DNA of 64,000 bases from JAICKM01 sp038228295 (GTDB lineage: Bacteria; Chloroflexota; Chloroflexia; QHBQ01; JAICKM01). A model generated the notes under the pieces. It made no database searches, was not told where the DNA came from, and saw only the letters and a program-made list of their open reading frames with translations. The translations under genes were made by a program, and so were the position numbers. Positions 35,468-44,131 of the stretch are shown here, one piece after another. The DNA lies in assembly GCA_038228295.1 (NCBI GenBank), contig JBBRPH010000017.1:21415-85414 (forward strand), written 5' to 3'. How positions within the stretch are numbered: the stretch's first letter is position 1; each line of letters opens with the position of its first letter.

Positions 35468-37330
35468 TTAGCGCCAGGTTGGGTGAGTGTCGCTGCCGCT
35501 GTCGGTGGTCACGCGCGTCAGCGCGGTGCCGTCGAGATACTGCGTGTAGAGTTCGAAGTTGCCGTCGCGGTTCGATGAGTAGACGATGTACTGACCGTCG
35601 GGCGACCAAGCGGGATCGTATTCGTCCGACAGTTGGGTGGTGACGCGCGTCTGGGCGGTGCCGTCGGCTTTCATCACCCATAGGTCGAGATTGCCGGCCG
35701 TGCGGCTGCTGGCGAAGAGGATGCGGCTGTGGTTGGGCGACCAGGCCGGCGACCAATCGCTGCCCAGGCTGTTGGTTAGCCGGGTCAGGCCGGTGCCGTC
35801 GGTGTTCATGGTGTAGATTTCGTCATCGCCGCTGCGGTTACTGACGAAGGCGATGCGGCTAGTGCCCCAGGCCGGGTCGCGGTCGTTGCCGGGGGTCTGC
35901 GTGATGTTGACCGGGTTTGTGCCGTCGCTGTTCATCACCCAGATGTCGTTGAAGCCGCTAACCCGATCACTGGCGAAGGCGATGCGGCTGCCGTCGGGGC
36001 TCCAGGTCGGGTGGGTGTCCTGGGCCGCGTTGTTGGTGAGCCGAGTTAGGCCACTGCCGGTGGCGCTCATGCTGTAGATTTCCGGATTGCCGTCGCGCAC
36101 AGAGACAAAGGCGATCTTGCTGCCGTCGGGCGAGAATTCGGGGTCGTAATTATCGCCCGCCGAACCGGCGGTCAGGTTTTGCGGCGTGGTGCCGTCGGGG
36201 TTCATCACCCAGATGTCCTTTTTGCCGGTGCGGGTGCTGACCCAGGCGATCTTGCCGGTCAAGGGGACCACAGTCGGGCTGCCGGCGGGGGTGACGGTCA
36301 CAGTGGCGGTAGCTGTGGGCAGGACGGCGGTAGCGGTCGCCGTGGCGGCTACGCCGGTGGCGGTCGCGGTGGCGGTGCCCGGCGTACCGGTACCTAGCGG
36401 GCACTGGCCCGCGTTGTTGTAGCGCCAGTCGTAATAGTGCAGCCCGATGTTGCCCATTTCGACCTGGAAGGCAGGCGCATTGGCCGGATTGTAGGTCAGC
36501 ACGCGGCGCTCAAACGCCTGGATCAGCACGTCCTGGAACACGCCGGCTACTTTGACGCGCGCCCAGTAGGCATCGCTAACTGGGTAGCCGCTGGCATAGA
36601 ACCAGGGTTGATTCAGCCGCCGCGACACCGACTGGCCGTTTTCGATCACCAGGTCTTCCTTATTCAGGAAGCTCCAGAACACGGTGGGGATGTTGTGATG
36701 AGTCGGATCGACATAGTAGGCGTAGTCGGTGCCCGGAATGCTTGCTTTGTTGGTATCGGTGCCCACTTGCCCGGCGCGGTTGATCGTGCCGGTGGCGAAT
36801 TGGCCCAGCTTGTTCTCTTCGGTATGGCCCAAGCCCGGCGCAACCGTGGCGACGTTGCGGAAGCTGGCATAAGTCGGCGCGTTGCCGTCATCGGAGTCGC
36901 CGGCGATGGCGATACAGGCCGGATAGCGCGTGCTATAGGTACTGTTGCCGATTTGCATATTGCCCGACACCAGTTCCACGGTCAATAGGCCGTTAGTGAC
37001 ATAGAAGGTGCTGTTCTGATCGCCGTTGGGATCGTTGATCTCCATGCGGCTTTTGTCAAAATATTGCACCAGGCGCGACCCACCCGGCGACTCGGCCAGC
37101 GGTTCGCGCACCGACGCGCGCGGAGTTGGTCCCCAATACCAGGAGCGGTTCACCTGGCCCTGCTTCACCAACTGGTCGGTGCGCGTCCAGACGCGCTGGA
37201 AAGCCGGATCGGCGAACGCCTGCGGCGGGTTGCCGACCTGGGCCAGTGCGCCGGCCCCCGGCAATACCATCGCCAATCCTGCCACTACAGTTGCGGCTCC
37301 CATCCCGGTGCCCCAAAGACGTTTATCCAT
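35468..37330 (-). CDS. Secreted protein: MGNIGLHYY-type domain plus TolB-like PD40 propeller
   Basis: A 620-residue exported protein. A signal peptide (about residues 1-31, ending GAGALAQ) is followed by a domain of about 290 residues. Its conserved blocks are WTRTDQLV, RLVQYFDKSRMEINDPN, APTYASF, FQDVLIQAFERRVLTYNPAN and VEMGNIGLHYYDWRY. A Thr/Ala-rich linker of about 35 residues leads to a six-bladed TolB-like propeller whose PD40 repeats read like WSPDGSRIAFASDR, each near 45 residues. A paralogue of the first domain is encoded at 42491-44107. Propellers of this type bind ligands or partners outside the cell. An AGGAGG ribosome site precedes the ATG. The function of the N-terminal domain is unknown. 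Confidence 0.82.
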   Translation of the reverse strand: MDKRLWGTGMGAATVVAGLAMVLPGAGALAQVGNPPQAFADPAFQRVWTRTDQLVKQGQVNRSWYWGPTPRASVREPLAESPGGSRLVQYFDKSRMEINDPNGDQNSTFYVTNGLLTVELVSGNMQIGNSTYSTRYPACIAIAGDSDDGNAPTYASFRNVATVAPGLGHTEENKLGQFATGTINRAGQVGTDTNKASIPGTDYAYYVDPTHHNIPTVFWSFLNKEDLVIENGQSVSRRLNQPWFYASGYPVSDAYWARVKVAGVFQDVLIQAFERRVLTYNPANAPAFQVEMGNIGLHYYDWRYNNAGQCPLGTGTPGTATATATGVAATATATAVLPTATATVTVTPAGSPTVVPLTGKIAWVSTRTGKKDIWVMNPDGTTPQNLTAGSAGDNYDPEFSPDGSKIAFVSVRDGNPEIYSMSATGSGLTRLTNNAAQDTHPTWSPDGSRIAFASDRVSGFNDIWVMNSDGTNPVNITQTPGNDRDPAWGTSRIAFVSNRSGDDEIYTMNTDGTGLTRLTNSLGSDWSPAWSPNHSRILFASSRTAGNLDLWVMKADGTAQTRVTTQLSDEYDPAWSPDGQYIVYSSNRDGNFELYTQYLDGTALTRVTTDSGSDTHPTWR

Positions 37331-37573
37331 TGTGTATTTCCTCCTGGCTAAGTCTAGAGTTCACTACCACGGGGGTCATAATTGGCGACCCACTGGGCTT
37401 ACCACCTCATAACGAACCGCTGCGCATCTGGTTGCGAAGCATAAGTCTGTAACATTGCGTAACACGGCTATGTGGTTTGTTTCTCCGTAAGCGTGCTACA
37501 ATAGCGGAGACGCGGAGAGCGGTTAGGGAGTAGGGTGTTTAGGCAATAGGCAGTACACAGGAAGGAATAATCA

Positions 37574-39541
37574 ATGCAACGTTACGGGAGCCTCGTGGCA
37601 CTGCTGGGCGTGTTGGTCGTCGCGCTGGGCATTTTAGGCGCGACGGGTGTGGCGGCCCGCCCAGGCGGAAGCCGCCCGGCCACGCCGGCGGTAGACTGCA
37701 CCGTGGACCCAATCACCCTATCTTTAGCTTTGCAAGAGAGCGGTGTCGCCACACGGCCCTTCACCAATACGGTAGGTGACGGCTATGTGCAGTTCGGCAG
37801 CGTGCCGATCACGACCAGTGCTGCGTCTACCACCGCTTTCACCCTAGATCCCGGTTTCAGCGGTACGGTGAGCGGCAGCTTTAGCGGCACAATAGCAAGC
37901 GCGCCGCTGAACGGGGCGTTAGTGACGGCTCCCAACGGTTTTGTGCCCACCCCGCGCGGGTTCAGCGGCGGGCGGGTGATCCTGACCACCGTGCAGGGGA
38001 CGATCACCGGCACCCTCGTGCTGAATAGCAGCGCGCTGACCTTCAGTGCGCCCTACTATCCGCAAGTATTCAACGCTTTTCTGGCGAGCAACGACATGAG
38101 CGGTGCATTGGCCGGCAAACTGCTAGCGGTGCCATTGGTGGGTAGTCAGAACCTAGCCGCCGGCACCGTCACGTTGACGGCTAACGGTGCCGGCCGCCTC
38201 TATAGCGGCGCGGCCCCGGTCATGCTGACCCTTGTCGGCACCCGCAGTGCCCCCGAGAATCGCACCGTGACCCTGACGGCGGGCGACGCTATCAGTCAAT
38301 TTCGCAGTGCCCCGCTGGTGTTGGGTAGCGCGGGCAGCGGACGCATCCAGCCGGCCGGCACTCTGGTCGGCAACATCAGCGGCAGCAGCGGCCCCACCGG
38401 CGCTTTCGCGGCCTCGCTCAACAGCCTGCTGCTGGATAGTCCCTCGGCGGGGCGCGGTTGGCAGGCGGGTAGCTTAGCCCTCACCGACGCGAATGCGGAT
38501 CTGCTGGATGCCGTCTGGGTCGGTGATCTGAGCAACACCAACACACTGCGCGGCTCGCTATACCAAGTTTTGGGCACCGGCATCTATTCCACGACGCTAC
38601 TGTTCGGCGACCTGACCGGCACCTACTTTGTCGGCGGCACCGTGTTTGCCGGTCAACTAAGCGGCAGCTATTGCAGCGGTATCGCCCAACCCACGGCCAC
38701 GGTCACAGCGACGGCGCCGGCGGCGACGGCGACCGCGACGGCCACCGCCGGTGCAAGCACGGCGACGGCCACCGCGACCGGTAGCACGGCGACTCCTACC
38801 GCCATTACTACACCGCTCCCGTCGCCTACGGCCACCGGCACCGGCGTGCCTGCCAACCCCACCGCTAGTGTGACGGCGACGGTGTGCCCGATCCGCTTCA
38901 GCGATGTGCCGTATAATGATCCCAACGTCTACTACTCGGTGCCGGTGTATTACCTCGCCTGCCACGGTGTGGTCGGCGGCTATAGCGACGGCACCTTCCG
39001 CCCGTATAATCAGACCACGCGCGGGCAGATGGTCAAAATCATCGTCCTCGGCTTGGCTCTAGCGATGCAAACCCCGCCCGCTGGCGGCTTTACCTTCAGC
39101 GATGTGGCTCCCGGTAGCACCTTCTTCCCCTATGTAGAGACGGCAGCCGCGCGCGGCATCGTTAGTGGCTACACCTGCGGGGGCATAGATCCCGCGAGTG
39201 GGCTGCCGGAGCCGTGCGATGGGGCCGGTCGTCCCTATTTTCGCCCGGCCACCAATGTCACCCGTGCCCAGCTCGCCAAGATTACCGTACTCGCGGCCGG
39301 TTGGGCGCTGATTCGCCCGGCCACGGCCACGTTTAACGACGTGGCGGTCGGCAGCACTTTCTATCCCTATATCGAAACCGCCGTCTGCCATGCCATCCTG
39401 AGCGGCTACGATTGCGGCAGCTTGGTGGGCGAGCCGTGTCCGGGCCGCTACTACCGCCCCGGCAACGGCGCCACGCGCGGCCAGATCAGCAAGATCGTCT
39501 ACAACGCGCTCGGCAGTGGCCTCACCTGCCCGACGCGATAG
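37574..39541 (+). CDS. SLH-domain surface protein with unknown beta-rich region
   Basis: A 655-residue exported protein. The signal peptide is LVALLGVLVVALGILGATGV. Residues of about 40-370 are Gly/Ser/Thr-rich and repetitive (LNSSALTFSAPYY, NISGSSGPTGAFAASL), suggesting beta structure of unknown type. A Thr/Ala linker of about 65 residues follows. Three SLH domains then anchor it to the cell wall: IRFSDVPYNDPNVYY, FTFSDVAPGSTFFPYVE and FNDVAVGSTFYPYIE, with RGQ/RAQ-type ends. Unusual Cys pairs sit within the SLH region. AGGAAGGA precedes the ATG. It is divergent from the propeller protein and probably belongs to the same S-layer set as 25361-28659. Confidence 0.82.
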   Translation: MQRYGSLVALLGVLVVALGILGATGVAARPGGSRPATPAVDCTVDPITLSLALQESGVATRPFTNTVGDGYVQFGSVPITTSAASTTAFTLDPGFSGTVSGSFSGTIASAPLNGALVTAPNGFVPTPRGFSGGRVILTTVQGTITGTLVLNSSALTFSAPYYPQVFNAFLASNDMSGALAGKLLAVPLVGSQNLAAGTVTLTANGAGRLYSGAAPVMLTLVGTRSAPENRTVTLTAGDAISQFRSAPLVLGSAGSGRIQPAGTLVGNISGSSGPTGAFAASLNSLLLDSPSAGRGWQAGSLALTDANADLLDAVWVGDLSNTNTLRGSLYQVLGTGIYSTTLLFGDLTGTYFVGGTVFAGQLSGSYCSGIAQPTATVTATAPAATATATATAGASTATATATGSTATPTAITTPLPSPTATGTGVPANPTASVTATVCPIRFSDVPYNDPNVYYSVPVYYLACHGVVGGYSDGTFRPYNQTTRGQMVKIIVLGLALAMQTPPAGGFTFSDVAPGSTFFPYVETAAARGIVSGYTCGGIDPASGLPEPCDGAGRPYFRPATNVTRAQLAKITVLAAGWALIRPATATFNDVAVGSTFYPYIETAVCHAILSGYDCGSLVGEPCPGRYYRPGNGATRGQISKIVYNALGSGLTCPTR

Positions 39542-39553
39542 GGCGGCCGGCCC

Positions 39554-39583
39554 TTGCCGCCGGGCCGGACCGTCCCGTATAAT
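39554..39583 (+). promoter_or_regulatory. Promoter of the CAT tRNA
   Basis: TTGCCG (39554-39559) and consensus TATAAT (39578-39583) are spaced by 18 bases, about 40 bases ahead of the tRNA. It may also serve the lipoprotein gene fused directly behind the tRNA. Confidence 0.65.
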
Positions 39584-39625
39584 GAAGGAGCCGCTGATAC
39601 TGTGCGAGCCTTGTCAGGCGGTTGC

Positions 39626-39700
39626 GGGCCTATAGCTCAATGGCAGAGCGCGCGACTCATAATCGCTTGGTTGAAGGTTCGAGCCCTTCTAGGCCCACCA
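39626..39700 (+). tRNA. tRNA with CAT anticodon, probably tRNA-Ile2 (or elongator Met)
   Basis: A 75-base cloverleaf. The acceptor arms GGGCCTA and TAGGCCC are fully paired, the T-arm is GAAGG TTCGAGC CCTTC, and CCA is encoded. The anticodon loop CTCATAA and the following TCGCTTGGTTG closely match the E. coli tRNA-Ile2 pattern (TCGCTTGGTCG), not elongator tRNA-Met. If it is Ile2, the C34 would be converted to lysidine by TilS. The outermost anticodon-stem pair is a mismatch (C-T). Confidence 0.85.
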
Positions 39701-40765
39701 ATGGCTACCTTAATTTGTCGCGGGCGGCGGATCTTCGTCGTGTTGCTGCTCGTCGTCTGCAGTGCTTGTGATCGCAATCCCACGCCTACGCCGCCCCTGG
39801 CGCTGCCCACGCGCCCCGCTCCGGTCGTCGTGCGTGAGGCCCCGACCGTGCCGCCCAGCCCCACCGTGCCATTACTGCCGGCAGCGGATCGGGCAACTGT
39901 AACCGACCTGCTGGGGCGTTGGGGGTTGGGCGATCCCGGCTCGCTAACGGGCGTGGCGACGGCGACCCTTAGTCTGGCTCCTGGCGGCGCGTGGCAAGCG
40001 CAACGCCTTAGCCGCGCCCCGGCCCAGACGCCCACGATAGGCGTGCAGATCGTGCCGGCGCTGCTGCTGACCGCCGGCCTCGGCCACGCCCAGGTCGCCT
40101 TTGCCGTGCAGCAAGGCCGCGATTCCCTGATCCCCTATAGCGTGATCTGGCTGGGCGACGGTGCGGCAGGCATGGTGTCTTTTGCTTGGCAGCACGACGG
40201 CCGGCCGGTGGCCCTCACGCCGTTGCTGATTCTGGATGCCCAGGCGCGGCGCGTGGGCCGGGCGCTGTTTACCCTAGTGAGTGCCGCCCCGCCCCTGCCT
40301 GCACCAAACGCGGGCGCATTGGCCTACCTGGACGCAACCGCCGATCCGCCGCAAATCAGCATTGTGGATCGGCAAGGGCAGGTGCGTGGGGCCGGTCCGG
40401 CCGCCCATTGGGATTGCGACCGCTGTTGGCCCGATCCGATCTGGTCGCCGATGAGCGACCGCCTGGCCTACGCCGACCGCACGCCACTGGGCGTAGCCCC
40501 GACCGCGCTTGATGCGCGCGCGCATCTCACCTGGCGCTTGGTGGTGCTGGATGCCGGCGCGGGTCGGGTGCTATTTGATCAGCAGGGAACCGAGCCGGCC
40601 ACGGCCCAGGTGCTGGGCTGGGATGCCGGCGACGTGCAGGTGATCATCCGCCGGCCGCTAGTCCCGGCCACGCGCATTGTGGGCGCGGCGGGGCAGTGGC
40701 GCGACACTCCCTATCGGTTGCGCTTCAATCCCGCCCCGCCGCAATTGGTGCCGCTCACCCCGTAA
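39701..40765 (+). CDS. Lipoprotein of unknown function, start flush with the tRNA
   Basis: A 354-residue protein starting MATLICRGRRIFVVLLLVVC with lipobox VCSAC, so probably a membrane-anchored lipoprotein. A Pro/Thr-rich stretch (residues of about 28-55) leads to a domain of about 300 residues with beta-propeller-like blocks near the end (AAHWDCDRCWPDPIWSPMSD, RLAYADRTPLG). The ATG begins at the base right after the tRNA CCA, leaving no room for its own leader or ribosome site. After tRNA 3' processing the mRNA would be leaderless. A longer frame upstream only reads through the tRNA. Confidence 0.7.
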   Translation: MATLICRGRRIFVVLLLVVCSACDRNPTPTPPLALPTRPAPVVVREAPTVPPSPTVPLLPAADRATVTDLLGRWGLGDPGSLTGVATATLSLAPGGAWQAQRLSRAPAQTPTIGVQIVPALLLTAGLGHAQVAFAVQQGRDSLIPYSVIWLGDGAAGMVSFAWQHDGRPVALTPLLILDAQARRVGRALFTLVSAAPPLPAPNAGALAYLDATADPPQISIVDRQGQVRGAGPAAHWDCDRCWPDPIWSPMSDRLAYADRTPLGVAPTALDARAHLTWRLVVLDAGAGRVLFDQQGTEPATAQVLGWDAGDVQVIIRRPLVPATRIVGAAGQWRDTPYRLRFNPAPPQLVPLTP

Positions 40766-40771
40766 CCCGTC

Positions 40772-42307
40772 TCAGCGCGCATAGGCAGGCTGCGTTGTGG
40801 TTGCCGCAGCTATCGGTGTCCCGTCGTCCGACGATGCCAGGCCCGGCGGATCCAGGCTGTAGATTGTGGCCGGCTCCTCGCGGCCTCGGATCGTGACGAT
40901 GCGCGGGCCGGCGACCGACCAGGGGCCGGTCGGGGTATCCGTCGCCGCATCACGCTGCATGAGGTCATAGGTGCGTGCGCTGATGAGCACTTCGTCGGCC
41001 AGTGCGATGCCTACCAGACGCGACCCTAAGTTGACTGTATCGCCGGTGACGGTGAAAGATAGCTGCTTCTCGGATCCGATATTGCCAGTCACGGCTAGTC
41101 CGGTCGTGACCGCCGCCCCGATAATGATCGGAATTTGACCGGCGGCTTGCCGCGCCTCGTTCAAGGCCGCCAAGCCCCGGCGAATATCGCCGGCGGCCCG
41201 TACTGCATCGAGGGCGTGATTTGGGTCGGAAATCGGCGCACCGAACACCGCCAGCACACCGTCGCCCAGGAACTTGTCAATGCTGCCATGGTGCCGGAAC
41301 ACCGCCGTCGTCACCACGTCCATGTAGGCGTTCAGCAGCTCTACCACGTCTTCGGCATCCATCGTCTCGGACTGGCGGGTGAAGCCGCGTATGTCGGTGA
41401 ACAGCACGCTAATTTCGCCGCGCGTCAGCAGCCTGCTGCTAAGGTCGGTGCGGCGTTGCGGCAGCAGGCTGTTGAGGTTGTTGCGCTTGCTACTATCGTC
41501 GCCTGCGGCAATGGCCCGCGCCACAGCAGGGGAGAAATAGCGCTCCAGCTCTTGGAGGCGCCCTAGCCGGGTGATAGTCCGTGAGGCGCGGGCGAATAAG
41601 CCGACCAACACCAGATAGAGCGCACCCATACTGAAGGCAATTGCGGTCCAGGCTCGGCTCTGCGCCACCTGAATTTGCGTGACTAGATCCTCGACCTGCT
41701 GGTATACCTCGAACACGCCCACCACGTGAAACGTGCCGCGCTCGACAATCGGCACATAGACTTCCATCAGCGAGGATTCGGCCTTGCGCGCCTCGTCATT
41801 TTCCGCTTTGCCGAGCAGCGAGACTTCTGCTTCGATTTGCCCGTCGAGGGCTTGCCCCAACTGTAGGTTTTCGGGATGGCTTTCGCCGACTAAATTGGCC
41901 CGATCCGACCAAATAACGCGGTAATCGGGACTCCAGATTTTAACCATGTAAATGGGCAGTCCGGAGAACATTGCCACCACACTCTGATGCCAACTCTCCC
42001 AATCGGTGCCGTCACCGTTGGGGTGGAGCCGGTTCAGGTCGGCAGGCGCAAGCACCAGCACCGAGGAGGCCAGTAGTGGGGCAATACCGGTAACTGTGCT
42101 GCCACTCGGTGCCGGTTCGTGTGCTAAGTCCCGCACCAGTACATGGGCGCGCACCACATCGGCTAAGTTATCGCGGGCGGTGGTGGTTGACGAGGTCTGG
42201 ATTGCGTCGCTAACCAGCAGGCCCAGTAGCACACTGATCAACAGTACACTGATCAGGCTGATCAGCGAAAAGAATTGCAACAGCGTAATGCGGCGCAACA
42301 GCCTCAT
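40772..42307 (-). CDS. Membrane-bound class III adenylate/guanylate cyclase
   Basis: A 511-residue protein. One membrane helix (about residues 10-32) is followed by an extracytoplasmic sensor region of about 200 residues, a second helix (about 230-250), a short linker and a C-terminal class III cyclase domain. The domain has VLFTDIRGFTRQSE (first metal Asp), FLGDGVLAVFGAP (second metal Asp) and FTVTGDTVNLGSRL. It converts ATP or GTP to a cyclic nucleotide in response to an outside signal. I start it at 42307 because GGGAGAG lies upstream. The longer frame to 42358 has no support. A cyclic-nucleotide-binding protein is encoded at 28812. Confidence 0.87.
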   Translation of the reverse strand: MRLLRRITLLQFFSLISLISVLLISVLLGLLVSDAIQTSSTTTARDNLADVVRAHVLVRDLAHEPAPSGSTVTGIAPLLASSVLVLAPADLNRLHPNGDGTDWESWHQSVVAMFSGLPIYMVKIWSPDYRVIWSDRANLVGESHPENLQLGQALDGQIEAEVSLLGKAENDEARKAESSLMEVYVPIVERGTFHVVGVFEVYQQVEDLVTQIQVAQSRAWTAIAFSMGALYLVLVGLFARASRTITRLGRLQELERYFSPAVARAIAAGDDSSKRNNLNSLLPQRRTDLSSRLLTRGEISVLFTDIRGFTRQSETMDAEDVVELLNAYMDVVTTAVFRHHGSIDKFLGDGVLAVFGAPISDPNHALDAVRAAGDIRRGLAALNEARQAAGQIPIIIGAAVTTGLAVTGNIGSEKQLSFTVTGDTVNLGSRLVGIALADEVLISARTYDLMQRDAATDTPTGPWSVAGPRIVTIRGREEPATIYSLDPPGLASSDDGTPIAAATTTQPAYAR

Positions 42308-42454
42308 GCTTGCTCTCCCGGTGGTGACGTGCGGAAGGGGCGCACAGGGAAGCCTCAACAGGGTTTTGATACTCTTCCACGGCGGCCGGTTAAGCAGCGC
42401 GGTGATTACAATACTGGGTTCGATCCAGCAAACGCAATTAGCTGGCGGTTTAGA

Positions 42455-42483
42455 TTGCAGTTCAAGCCACGATTGTGTAATAT
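42455..42483 (+). promoter_or_regulatory. Promoter giving a leaderless mRNA for the 42491 gene
   Basis: TTGCAG (42455-42460) and TAATAT (42478-42483) are spaced by 17 bases. Seven bases separate the -10 box from the ATG at 42491. No Shine-Dalgarno is present. Confidence 0.6.
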
Positions 42484-42490
42484 AGTTGTT

Positions 42491-44107
42491 ATGAAGACTC
42501 TAAACAGGCGTTTCCTGTCGTTCGGGCGGCTCGTTTTGGGCCTCGTCTTGATCGTATTGCCGCTGTTGGGATGGGTACTGGGTACCTCGCCGGCGCGCTC
42601 CGACCCGTTTGTGGATCCCGCGTTTACCGCGCTGTGGGCACGGACGGATCAGCCGGTGGCGGGGCATCAGGCGACGCGCACCTGGATGTGGGGGCCGATT
42701 CCGGGCCCGGCCAAACGTGAACCCTATGCTGAAGGCTCCGGCGGCGTGCGCTTGGTGCAATATTTCGACAAAGGGCGCATGGAGATCAATAACCCCACCG
42801 CCGACCCCAACACGCCTGGCTTTGTCACCGGCGGCCTATTGAGCGTCGAATTGATCAGCGGGCGGATGCAGACCGGGCAAACCCGTTTTGAGACGCGCGC
42901 CGCCGCCCAGATCCCCCTGGCGAGTGACCGCGACGACTCTACCGCGCCCACCTACGCCTCCTTTGGCGCCGTCAGCAGCTTGGTTGGCGGCGAGCATAGC
43001 TCGGCGGCGGTGATAGGTGGCGCAGTGGATCGGGCCATCGCCCGCGACGGCAACGTAACCCCCTTCGCCGGTGCGGTCGGCTATGGCCTGGCCTATGCTT
43101 ACTACGAACCGCTGACTCATCACAACGTTGCTGATGTCTTCTGGCGCTTCCTCAACTCTAGTGGCCCTGTGCAAACCGCTGCCGGATTGACCGACGCACC
43201 GTTATTCAGTCCCTGGTATGCGCTTACTGGTCTACCGATCAGCGAAGCCTATTGGGCGCAGGTCCGGGTTGCCGGCACCAAGCGGGATGTGCTGATTCAG
43301 GCATTCCAACGGCGGGTACTGACCTACCTGCCCGCTAACCCTGCGGGCTTCCAGGTGGAAATGGGCAATATTGGGCTGCACTATCTGGAATGGCGTTATA
43401 CACCGGGAGCTGCGCCGACCCTGGTGCCACCCGTAGCGGGTTCGCCTGCACCGGCGGCCTTGGCGAACGTCGTGGTTACCGCGATCAACCCCGGCCGCAG
43501 TGGCCTCGATCTGAACGAGCAGACGGTGAGCATGGTCAATAACGGTCCGACTGCGGTGCCGTTAGGTGGCTGGCGTTTGGTCAGCCCCAAAAATGATCAC
43601 CTGGATACCTATACGTTTCCGCCCGGTTTCTTGCTGCCGGCGGGTGGGCAACTGACGGTCTATGCCGGCCAGGGATTAGATAGCGCGACCAAGCTCTATA
43701 TGCGTCGCGTTACGTGGCTGTTCGATTCGACCGGCTTCGACGGCGTATTCCTCTACGACGGCTTGGGCCGCGAGGTGAGTCGCTTCTTCCTGCAAGGGGG
43801 CGTGGCTCCTACGGCCCCACCGGCTCCGATTGTCGCCACCGCTACAGTGGGCGAGGCGACGGCTACAGCAGGACCGGGGGCGGCTACCGTCACGCCCGTC
43901 AATAGCCCGACAGTTACCGCGACCGCTCCCGCGACCGATAGCACCGCTACGCCGACCGTTACGCCCGGCGGCCCGACGGCCACTGTGACCGCGACTCCCG
44001 CCGGCGGCACCGCGACTGTGACCGCCACGCCCGGTAAGATTACGGCCACCCCGACTATACAGACTCGCGGCAGCACTGCTACGCCGACTGTGACGCGCGT
44101 GCCCTAA
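42491..44107 (+). CDS. Secreted protein: MGNIGLHYY-type domain plus lamin-tail-like domain
   Basis: A 538-residue exported protein. The signal peptide is about residues 12-37 (LVLGLVLIVLPLLGWVLG). A domain of about 290 residues is clearly paralogous to the one at 35468-37330: FTALWARTDQPV, RLVQYFDKGRMEINNP, LLSVELISGRMQTGQ, APTYASF, RDVLIQAFQRRVLTYLPANP and VEMGNIGLHYLEWRY. Next comes a lamin-tail-like (LTD) domain at about residues 310-430 (VVVTAINPGRSGLDLNEQTV, PLGGWRLVSPK). A Thr/Ala/Pro tail of about 90 residues made of TATVT-like units ends the protein. No cell-wall anchor is visible, so it may be released or held by its tail. It is expressed from an apparent leaderless promoter. Confidence 0.8.
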   Translation: MKTLNRRFLSFGRLVLGLVLIVLPLLGWVLGTSPARSDPFVDPAFTALWARTDQPVAGHQATRTWMWGPIPGPAKREPYAEGSGGVRLVQYFDKGRMEINNPTADPNTPGFVTGGLLSVELISGRMQTGQTRFETRAAAQIPLASDRDDSTAPTYASFGAVSSLVGGEHSSAAVIGGAVDRAIARDGNVTPFAGAVGYGLAYAYYEPLTHHNVADVFWRFLNSSGPVQTAAGLTDAPLFSPWYALTGLPISEAYWAQVRVAGTKRDVLIQAFQRRVLTYLPANPAGFQVEMGNIGLHYLEWRYTPGAAPTLVPPVAGSPAPAALANVVVTAINPGRSGLDLNEQTVSMVNNGPTAVPLGGWRLVSPKNDHLDTYTFPPGFLLPAGGQLTVYAGQGLDSATKLYMRRVTWLFDSTGFDGVFLYDGLGREVSRFFLQGGVAPTAPPAPIVATATVGEATATAGPGAATVTPVNSPTVTATAPATDSTATPTVTPGGPTATVTATPAGGTATVTATPGKITATPTIQTRGSTATPTVTRVP

Positions 44108-44131
44108 CTGTTTATGCAGCGATTCGCCGCC

